Below, in pieces: positions 56,526 to 64,000 of a DNA stretch of 64,000 nt. The DNA lies in the NCBI RefSeq assembly GCF_036711975.1, contig NC_091968.1, positions 7,316,001-7,380,000 of the forward strand, in the 5' to 3' direction. A program made the translations under genes and the position numbers. This DNA comes from Onthophagus taurus. Taxonomy: Eukaryota; Arthropoda; Insecta; Coleoptera; Scarabaeidae. The notes beneath the pieces were generated by a model. That model saw only the letters and a program-made list of their open reading frames with translations. It did not search any database and was not told the origin of the DNA. Position 1 is the first letter of the stretch. Every line of letters starts with the position of its first letter.

Positions 56526-57437
56526 AGGGTGTTCCGTGTCTCAACCGACAAACGTATGCCATATATTTTGGGGGGTTATTACAATCAAAAAATGGTATAT
56601 CACCTATAGGTGAATTACTCTTTATTTCGGAGATACAGAAGTAATTAAAAAAAGTTATAGTTAGTCTTGACAATTTAATGATTTTTTGTCTGAAGCAGTT
56701 TTAAATGCAATTGAAGAAGTCGAACGTATGGAGAATTCTGCACTATGATGGACTTTATCCCTATCATTTACACAAAGTACAGCATTTACTTCCTCAAGAT
56801 TTAGAAAACCGAGTATGGTATTGTCAGTGGTTGCAAAATAATTTAGAAGTTATTTCACACATACTTTTTACGGATGAGGCCCAGTTTACAAGGAATACCA
56901 TTCCACGTAGTTCTCACCTCAACAACAACACACGTAGTTCTGGACGGATCAAAACCCACACGAAACAATCGTGTGTCTTGTTAAATGATCATCTTGTTGG
57001 GCCTCATTTTTGCATCAAATTTTGGGGGACAACTCGGTCACCTGACTTGTCCCATCTAGATTTTTTTCTGTGGGATTGCCTCAAATCTCGTGTGAGTAGT
57101 AATCGTAAACCAAATACACGCGAAGAGTTGATTAACAGAATAGTTGAAGCTACTAATTCGCTAAGGAAATTAACTGGCAACATTCTATGACACGAAGGAT
57201 AGCTGCATGTTTAGAAAATGGCTGTTCTCATTTTGAACAGCTGTTGTAATTTTGTGTTAATTAGTAAATTAATAAATTTTCCTTTACCATTTTTATCTTT
57301 TTTTTGTTTTTTTTAATTTTTATTTCGATATCTCCGAAACAAAAAAGAATTCACCTATAGGTGATATACCATTTTTTGATCGTAATGACCCCCGGAATAT
57401 TTGGTATAAGTTGGTCGGTCGAGTCACAGAACACCTG
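56525..57437 (+). mobile_element. mariner-like element with ~125-bp inverted repeats, internally deleted
   Basis: The left end CAGGGTGTTCCGTGTCTCAA and the right end are imperfect inverses for about 125 bp, including GGTATATCACCTATAGGTGA. A TA follows the right end; the matching left dinucleotide is CA, probably mutated. It splits the RTE element precisely. Confidence 0.75.
56705..57190 (+). pseudogene. Tc1/mariner-type transposase, internally deleted
   Basis: VWRILHYDGLYPYHLHKVQH (helix-turn-helix/linker), then ILFTDEAQFTR with the first catalytic Asp. After a jump, TRSPDLSHLDFFLWDCLKS gives the PDLSPLDFFLW block with the third acidic residue. The middle block carrying the second Asp and much of the core is missing, so the 161-codon frame is non-functional. 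It is intact only because the deletion kept frame. Confidence 0.75.
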
Positions 57438-57925
57438 TATATAGTTTAATATACGAATGTACTGGTCTTCCATACCAGATGTTTGTATGATCTGTAAAAT
57501 AAAAAAAACGCTTTCTCAAAGTCTGCAAATAATAAAATCATTGGGAAGTCATAGTCATTCGATTTTTTTATCAGTTGCTGCACAACTAAAATATTGTCTA
57601 GCGTGGAGAAGTTCTTCTTAAATCCAGTTTGATCTTCGGAGGATGGTAGGTGTTGCTCTATTCTCCTTGTGATTATGGACATAAATATTTTATATATCAC
57701 CGGAAGTAAACTTATTGGTCTGTAATTGCTGATCTGTTCCCTATCTCCTTTTTTGTATATTAAGGCAAGTATAACTACGAACCAGCTATCAGATATCTTT
57801 TTTTGTTTCAAACAGTTATTAAAAATTTCCTTCAATATTATCATTACATGGTTTCCACCTGCTTTTATTTCTTCATTTCTTATCTGATCTATACCTCCAA
57901 TTTTTGAAACTGAAAAACATATCAA
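57438..57925 (-). pseudogene. RTE reverse transcriptase, N-terminal half
   Basis: GGIDQIRNEEIKAGG, then YKKGDREQISNYRPISLLPV (fingers), QTGFKKNFSTLDNILVVQQL and LLFADFEKAF (motif A). A frameshift follows motif A near 57510. Confidence 0.7.
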
Positions 57926-57938
57926 TTTTTGATAAGAT

Positions 57939-58012
57939 ATGTCAACTTATTTGGATCCAAGATACAAAATGAATTTTTTTTATGCTGATTTAACTAACGA
58001 AGCAACTTTAAA
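57939..58012 (+). pseudogene. hAT transposase fragment
   Basis: Encodes TYLDPRYKMNFFYADLTNEA. The LDPRYK motif is a hallmark of hAT transposases near the second catalytic region. The frame runs directly into satellite C (TLKRGCFN then stop). Confidence 0.55.
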
Positions 58013-58160
58013 AAGAGGATGCTTTAATTAATAATTGGAAATATTTCCACAAGGATCCTTCAAGAAATGAATTTTATACGAATTTTTAAAACTAAATCGG
58101 CGAAAATTGCAAAATTCATTCAAAATTCATTGGAAAGAGGACACTTTTATTAACACTTTG
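58013..58160. repeat. Satellite C monomer
   Basis: Starts with the AAAAAGAGGATGCTTTAATTA form shared with hAT coding sequence and ends at CATTGGAAAGAGGACACTTT, then TATTAACACTTT, where a LINE fragment interrupts. Confidence 0.7.
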
Positions 58161-59775
58161 GGAATCCACTTTTGTGGAATCTCACCCTCGATAGCCTCAT
58201 GAAACGCCTAAATCTAGCCGGTTTTAAAACCGTTGGCTACGCAGATGACCTGACAATCCTCATAAGAGGCAAGTACGCTAATGTACTCCTCGACAGGATG
58301 CAGGAAGCACTCAATCTAATTGAGAACTGGTGTAATAAACAATGCCGTTCCGTCAATCCCAAAAAGACAGAGATGTTTCTTTTTACACGCAATCGCAACA
58401 TTGGCAATCCTAGACTGCCAACGTTCGCTAAAATTCCACTTAAACTGTCTACAGAAGTCAAGTACTTGGGCTTAATAATAGACAGTAAGCTAACGTGGAA
58501 ATCCCACCTAGACAATAGAGTTAATAAAGCTTGTGTCGCCTTCGGCCATTGCCGGAGGGCTGTCGGGAGGACTTGTGGTCTGTCTCCCAAGATAGCCCTG
58601 TGGATCTACACCGCCGTTGTTCGACCAATGCTAACTTACGGTGCGGTGGTATGGTGGACTAGAACTTCTAAGTCTACCGCCACCACTGCGCTTAATAGAA
58701 TATAGAGACTCGCGTGTCTGTATGTTACAGGTGCGCTGCGATCAACCCCCACAGCGGCCATGGAAATCATGTTAAATTTACCACCACTCAACCTACATAT
58801 CCAGGAAGTGGCGTTGGTAACCATGAAACGACTACAATCAGTAGGAACTATGAAGGATGAGGACGCTGGCAGCAGTTCAACACTCTGGAGGGAAGCAGTG
58901 CTAGACACACCCCTACTCGAGTGTAAGACTGATCACAGACCAGCAAAATATGTTTTCTCAAGGAAGTACCTCACCCACGTCAGTCCCACAGTTGTAGATG
59001 TACATAGAACCTTAAAGATCTACACTGATGGTTCAAAAGGACGAAATGGTGCAGCACCACCGTCATACAAGCGGAACTAACTGCTATTAAACTTGCTGCT
59101 GACTGCATTGTTGAATCCAACAAGCGGGGTAAGTGTTTTACTATTTTTACAGACAGTAAACAATCTCTTTTAGCTTTAAGCAGAGTTATTATAACGTCTG
59201 CAGTAGTTATGGATTGTCACAAAGCACTGGAGGAGGCCGCGAAATACAATTCTGTCAGAATCCAGTGGATTAAAGGGCATTCCGGCTCCAAGGGTAACAA
59301 CCACGCGGACAGGCTAGCCAAACGTGCTGCCGGTAGAGCGCCCTGTGCACCCGAGCCGATAATTACCCCCTCCTTAGCCACTCATATCGAGTTAATAAAG
59401 CACATTACCCACAAAAAATTTTTAAACGGGTGGGACCGTACCCCGGGCTGTCATCTCGCTAAGGAATTGTTAAAATATCCTTCAGCCGCAACAGCCCAGT
59501 TTTTCGTAGGGCTCGGTAAAAGTGCCCTTCGCACTGCCACAGGTCTCCTCACGGGACACTGTAAAGTAAATAAGCACCTTCAAAACATGAAGCTTGCTGA
59601 TTCTCCTCTCTGTCGAGCCTGTGAACAGGATGACGAGACGGTTAAACACATCTTGTGTGATTGCCCCTCTCTGACCGACCTCAGAATGAGGACCTTCGGG
59701 GAGGAATGGCCAACCACAGATGACATCAGGAATGCACCTCTAGGAGCTGTCCTAGCCTTTGGTAAATCCTTATTG
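58161..59775 (+). pseudogene. LINE RT/RNase H fragment inside satellite C
   Basis: Related to the element at 293-2350. PLLWNLTLD-like start, VGYADDLTILIRGKYAN (motif C), KYLGLIIDSKLTW, an in-frame TAG at about 58703, then RNase H pieces: IYTDGSKGRNGA, a short deletion and frame change near 59065, IQAELTAIKLAAD, FTDSKQSL and IQWIKGHSGSKGNNHADRLA. It ends after CRACEQDDETVKHILCDC without 3' UTR or tail, and satellite C resumes mid-sequence. Confidence 0.8.
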
Positions 59776-60227
59776 TCGATTATTTCAAAAATGTATTTCT
59801 CAAGAACTAAAAGCGATTTTTCAAAACGGCTTTTTGCATTAAAAAGAGGATACTTTAATTAATAATTGATGATATTTCCACAAAAATCTTTCAAGAAATT
59901 AATTTTATAGAGAATTTTGAAAATTATCGATGAAAATTGCAACATCGAAAATTTTATGAAAACTTCAAATATTGTTTTCTCAAAAACTAAAAGTTATTTT
60001 TCAAAATGGGTTGGTTCATTGGAAAGAGGACACTTTTATTAACCCTTTGGGATATTTTCATACTCATATTCCAAAAACTGGATTTTCTACAAATTTTTAA
60101 AACTTAATCGTCGAAAATTGCAAAATTCGAAAGAATTGTCGATTATTTCAAAAATGTATTTCTCAAGAACTAAAAGTGATTTTTCAAAACGGCTTGTCGC
60201 ATTAAAAAGAGGATACTTTAATTAACA
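59776..60227. repeat. Satellite C, about two and a half monomers
   Basis: TCGATTATTTCAAAAATGTA, then CTCAAGAACTAAAAG and GCATTAAAAAGAGGATACTT recur about 350 bp apart, with a shorter variant between. The last unit runs directly into the hAT fragment at 60228. Confidence 0.75.
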
Positions 60228-60495
60228 ATCGAAAGGGATAACAGCGACAGTTTTGTTAGTAATGAATGTGATGATGAATTACAAGCAAAAGAAAGAGAAG
60301 AAAACTGGACGAAACTGCAACAAGAGATATTATATATCGTATTGGGATTGTTACAATGAGCTTGCTAATGGCAAACCTTACATAAATAAAGTAGTCAATG
60401 AAAAAAGTCCTATTGGGGTTGAACTTGATTATTATCTGCAGTGTCCAACACCTAAAAGAGGTAGTAATTCCTGTGAATGGTGGAGTACTAAGTAA
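60228..60495 (+). pseudogene. hAT transposase C-terminal fragment
   Basis: Ser/Asp-rich lead (DNSDSFVSNECDDELQA), then after a frame change SPIGVELDYYLQCPTPK and CEWWSTK. This matches the ELxxYL....WW dimerisation region of hAT transposases. The frame ends at a TAA at 60495. A sister fragment is at 22665-22840. Confidence 0.6.
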
Positions 60496-60924
60496 TACGT
60501 TTTTAATATCCGGCCAAAGCCGGATATTAGGTAAGTATCCGCTATCCGGCCGGTTTTAAAAAATGTTTGTAAAACTTTTGTATTGTTGCTCGTTTCAATA
60601 AATTAAGTCTGTTCTGATTGAGCTAAAAATGCGTTACGTAATGAAACCAGTGCGGTAATGAACTTCATTACGTAACTCAAATCACCTTAAATGAGTGTGG
60701 TAATGATGACTTATCCAAGCAGTCGTAAATAAATATATTTCTTAATCATTTATTTTAATGTATAATTTAGTACAATATAATTGCTAATGAAATTACCCAT
60801 CTATCAAATCTTTACATTGTTTAAATTATTATCTATTATTTGGTATTTTTGCTGGAATCAACTCTCTTCAGTTACAACGTAGGGATGAACTCTAACTAAC
60901 TCTTCTGGGCCGATCCTGGTTCTT
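60496..60924. other. Intergenic; short inverted repeats only
   Basis: AATATCCGGC..GCCGGATATT at 60508-60530 and repeated CATTACGTAA-type segments at 60630-60680. These look like the end of the hAT element; no gene is seen. Confidence 0.4.
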
Positions 60925-61245
60925 TTATCCCCGGTGGAACATGTGAACGTGTTGTTTGTGATATTGAATCCAGTAACTTCCTGGCGAAGGTTTTTTGGGA
61001 ATCCTTTGTCTGAACCAAAAGGTTTCGCTACCCTTAAAAAACTTTATTGCTCCCGGTGAAACATGCAAACGTATTGTTTGCAATGTTTTGGAAACAAGAC
61101 CCGGAACTGCCCGGCGAAAGTTTTCTATTATCCGGATGTCCGTCACAATCTTAACAACTTCTTCTATCTTTATAAAGTCTTCAGAGCATAAGGTAAACTG
61201 ATTCTTAGTATAAAGCTGCTTTAATACTCCAATTTTCGTACCCAA
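60925..61245 (-). CDS. Unrecognised 106-codon open frame
   Basis: The predicted product is basic (SRTLQT, IPKKPSPGSYW) without a signal peptide or known motif. The DNA contains two diverged copies of a ~130-bp block (CCCGGTGGAACATGTGAACG and CCCGGTGAAACATGCAAACG), so it is probably a repeat-derived fragment rather than a host gene. Confidence 0.2.
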   Translation of the reverse strand: MGTKIGVLKQLYTKNQFTLCSEDFIKIEEVVKIVTDIRIIENFRRAVPGLVSKTLQTIRLHVSPGAIKFFKGSETFWFRQRIPKKPSPGSYWIQYHKQHVHMFHRG

Positions 61246-61429
61246 TTAGTTAAGCTCGTTGTCTTTTACATCTACCACAACTGCAATAATGCGTTTTCCA
61301 AATTGAATTTTGATTTTTTTCTTATCGCCAGGATAGATTCTTTCTTTTTCGATATTGGCTTTTCGTTTATAAAAACTTCTTGAGATGTCTCTGAATCGTT
61401 ACATTAGAATCATCAGTTGTTGGTTTCTC

Positions 61430-61625
61430 ATTTGTCATTTGCCGTGTCTCTGCGGTAAAACCTAAGATTTACCGAGTGTATGGTGGTAAAAGTTCGAAAT
61501 GAACCGTATTCGCAGAACACTTCGGACTTTTACTATTCAGAATTGGTAAGTGTTAGGTTTCACTGGAAAATCTTAGGATTTACCGTAGTTCGGACTTTTG
61601 CAGTAACATATACACTGTTCTTTAT
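61430..61625. repeat. Short repeat with internal inverted and direct copies
   Basis: AAGATTTACCG and AGGATTTACCG flank two copies of TTCGGACTTTT within 170 bp. Likely a degraded small transposon; nothing coding. Confidence 0.35.
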
Positions 61626-61971
61626 ATGTGCATCAACTATAAATTGAGGATGATGTCAGGCAGTTTCTAAAACTCATCATTCTCAATATCTATTTAATAG
61701 ATCTCATTGATGTAACAACATTAAAAAAAATCCTTTTAGAATGATTTTGTAACCAAACCATTAATTTCAATATCACTAAAATAAACGTGCAAATTATGGT
61801 AAAACAGACTTTGTAAAAAGAAAAAGGAATCCTTTTAATTACCCCCTTCAGAATTTCTTGCAATACTTCAAACTAACCCAATAATTTCACACTTTACTTA
61901 ATTATATCCTTATTTCTTATCAATTTTGAAATTAGCACAAATCAATAAAATGTGACTACCAACACATTTGC

Positions 61972-61979
61972 CTATAAAT
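61972..61979 (+). promoter_or_regulatory. Candidate TATA box of the odorant receptor gene
   Basis: TATAAATA 78-85 bases before the receptor start codon, followed by a short AC-rich leader ending AAAATAAAAG before the ATG. Confidence 0.4.
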
Positions 61980-62056
61980 ACCATTTATAACCATAAAATT
62001 CCTCACAATTTATATTACACAAAAAAATAACTTTCTTCTACAACAAAAAATAAAAG

Positions 62057-63405
62057 ATGACAAATTATTTTTCATTAAATTGGTTTATAATAAAAGGTGC
62101 CGGATTGTATATTCCACCAAAATCTTCGAAACCGTCCACAAAAATGATTTATCTAATCCACAATTCATTCTGCTTAATTTACTCTTGCGTTATTTTCACT
62201 TTGTGCGAAGTGTTAGAATTTGGAAAATTTTCGTCTAATTTGCCATCGATGATAAAAATCGCTAACATGGTGATGACAGATTTTTTGGGAGATTTAAAAG
62301 CAATTTTATGGTTTTGGAATAAAAAGAGGATACAAAAAATTATGGAAACGTTAAATTCATATTCTCAAATTTACAAACCTTACAAAGATTTCATACCGGA
62401 AAAAATAATCGAAAAGGAACGAAAAATCAAGGATTTGATTACAATTTCTTATTTGGTTATTGGAATTTCAGTTTCGCTGAGTGCGTGTGTTATGTCATTT
62501 AAAGATTTAATTTTAAGTGATTATCAAAAAGAAAATTTTAATTTAAGTTTGCCTTACTCAAGTTTTATTCCTTTTAATTATAAAAAATCTAAAATTAATT
62601 TTGGATTTGCTATTTTGTTTCAATTATTTCCGGTTTATAATTTTGCGTGGATTATTGTTGGTAAGTTGATCTCAATTACTGAAAATCTCATTTAGAAAGT
62701 TATGTATTTATAGGTTTTGATACAACATATATGGGAATTATAAGTTATATATCAGCACATTTACAAATAATTCAAGGTGCTTTTAAAACTTTACGGGAAA
62801 GATGTTTGATGGAATTAAATATTAAAGCTATAAATAATAAAGTTTTTAACAATCAATTAAAAAATCCATTAAAACTCCAAAGAGAAATGGACAAAGAAAT
62901 CAATAAAATAACAAACCACCTTCAAGTTATTTTAGAAATCAGCAAAGAAATCGAATCGATTTATACTTTAGTCGTTTTATGTCAAACAATCGTTTCTTTA
63001 ATCGTTTTATGTACGTGTTTGTACATGATCTCTTTGGTTGAAGCTTTCAGTTTAGAATCGGCAAAAGAATTAGCTTACATGTCAGCAGTTGGTTGCCAAA
63101 CTTTTCTTTATTGTTATTTTGGAAATAAAGTTAGGATAAGTGTAATTAAAAAAAACTTTTTTATAATAAATTATTATACATTTTCTTTTTTGTAGAGTGA
63201 AATGTTGCCGTTGGCGATTTATTCAATGGATTGGTTATCAACCACCACATCATTTAAAAGAACGATGATTATTAATATGATAAGAATGCAAAAAGGGATT
63301 TATTTTACAATTGGTAAATTTACACCGTTAACTTTATCGACTTTTGTGCAAATTTTAAGAGGTTCTTATTCGGTTTTTGCTGTTTTAAAAAATTCTTCAT
63401 CGTAA
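62057..63405 (+). CDS. Insect odorant receptor (7tm_6), 3 exons, 413 aa
   Basis: Insect odorant receptors are seven-span ligand-gated cation channel subunits that work with Orco in sensory neuron dendrites. Exons: 62057-62660, 62714-63141, 63196-63405; introns of 53-54 bp have GTAAGT/TATAG and GTAATT/TTGTAG sites, and the sum is 1,242 bp. The protein begins MTNYFSLNWFIIKGAGLY with a short N-terminus and no signal peptide. Hydrophobic spans lie near residues 35-55, 65-90, 135-160, 190-210, 300-330 and 340-355. The C-terminal part has the family pattern: CQTFLYCYFGNKV, SEMLPLAIYSMDW, then KRTMIINMIRMQK and FTIGKFTPLTLSTFVQILRG, with the conserved Gly-Lys-Phe and the final Ser/Tyr region. The length is typical. 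I cannot assign an Or number or subfamily. Confidence 0.9.
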
Positions 63406-63429
63406 ACACTAAATAGAAACACGATTAGT

Positions 63430-63690
63430 TGTAGTTGTAACAGCGTTTTAATTATTATTCAGCGTTAGATAGTTACATATTTTTATTGACCTAAAACTAG
63501 AACTAACACTAGACCTAGAACTAGAAATATTCCGATTGTTTTTAGTTCTAGATCTAGTATCAGTTCTAATACCAGTGTTATTTCTAGTTTTAATTGTTAT
63601 TCAGCTTTAGATTGTTGTATATTTTTTATTGACTTAAAACCAGAACTAACACCAGACCTAGAACTAGAAACACTCGGAGTTAGCCGTCTA
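63430..63690. repeat. CTAG-rich palindromic repeat, fifth locus
   Basis: ACTAGAACTAACACTAGACC, AACTAGAAA and TTATTCAGCGTTAGATAG recur here in the same arrangement as at 31740-32395, with about one and a half units. The centre is partly lost. Confidence 0.75.
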
Positions 63691-63735
63691 AAGCGGTCTT
63701 AAGAAAATGGGTCAGAAGAATAGTTAGTTTAATAT

Positions 63736-64000
63736 GTCAGGTAAATATAAGGGACTTCAATCCAGAATAAAACAACATATTTTTTCTGCCCATTTTATAC
63801 CATGCGCAAATCATTCATTAAATTTAATTGGAAACGCTGTTGCAGAAAGTTGCATGGAAATGACCACCTTTTTTCAATACCATTCAGCAATTGTACGTAT
63901 TTTTTCAAGTGCTACACATAGGTGGAATGCATTACAAAAATGTTGTAAGAGCAAACACTGGTGTATCAAACCTATTTGTGACACCAGGTGGTCTGTTCGT
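63736..64000 (+). pseudogene. DUF4371/hAT-type transposase, partial, runs off the window
   Basis: The frame from ATG 63741 reads MSGKYKGLQSRIKQHI, then FIPCANHSLNLIGNAVAESC, STHRWNAL and a D-TRWS-R block at the window end. This follows the ZMYM/ZBED-like hAT proteins with DUF4371 (MSGKYNGLQ..., PCxxHSLNLVG..., TRWSAR). It is open to the last base here. The N-terminal zinc finger and start are not seen upstream, so only the middle of the gene is present. Confidence 0.65.

Larger units (their letters stand above)
55553..57935 (-). mobile_element. RTE-type LINE, interrupted by a mariner-like element
   Basis: Minus-strand RT in two parts (57925-57438 and 56522-55657), ending AATAAATGGC followed by a TATC microsatellite tail, as RTE elements do. 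Removing 56525-57437 restores order: motif A side (FADFEKAF), then GLKQGD (motif B) and FADDIVLIG (motif C). The 5' end is truncated at a hAT relic. Confidence 0.75.

Overview
The window looks like a stretch of insect chromosome, plausibly from a beetle. It is AT-rich, has many introns of 50-60 bp, and carries an insect-type odorant receptor (7tm_6 family), a dual oxidase and an MFSD8/CLN7-like lysosomal transporter. Most of the DNA is not host coding sequence. It is nested transposable elements and five tandem satellite families whose monomers are all about 170-190 bp.

Layout. 1-9055: a truncated RNase H-bearing LINE, a Penelope-like element (PLE) broken by two foldback elements and a PIF/Harbinger-type insert, and satellite A. 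The block is flanked by 191-bp direct repeats. 9056-10740: single-copy sequence without a recognisable gene. 10740-16385: more satellite A around a hAT-like non-autonomous element and a second PLE carrying a hammerhead ribozyme. 17029-17399 (-): an unnamed two-exon gene for a small secreted protein. 17876-22840: a piggyBac-like relic, satellites B and C and a hAT relic.

23127-40656 (+): an intact 11-exon dual oxidase (Duox) that I reconstruct at 1,579 aa. Intron 4 (5.2 kb) is filled with satellite D. Intron 5 (7.2 kb) holds palindromic CTAG repeats, LINE fragments, and a PLE into which a Transib (RAG1-like) transposon has inserted. The Transib has CACAGTG ends and a CGGCG target-site duplication. 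41520-44310: an R1/I-like LINE carrying a 3'-tail copy of its own family. 44975-45219 (+): a second unnamed small secreted peptide gene, tail-to-tail with MFSD8 (45389-53411, -). MFSD8 intron 1 holds satellite E, a 171-bp monomer. 55000-60500: a hammerhead motif, an RTE LINE split by a mariner-like element, hAT pieces, satellite C and another LINE fragment. 62057-63405 (+): an odorant receptor gene. 63736-64000: the start of a DUF4371/hAT-type transposase running off the window.

The host genes do not form a pathway. Duox makes hydrogen peroxide at membranes, MFSD8 is a lysosomal carrier or channel, and the receptor is chemosensory. The most notable items are the complete Transib with RSS-like ends, the hammerhead motifs tied to Penelope-like DNA, two small secreted-protein genes whose start codon is split from the rest by an intron, and the satellites lodged in large introns. 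All splice models were read by eye from frame continuity and GT/AG (or GC/AG) sites. Family names rest on recalled motifs, not on searches.
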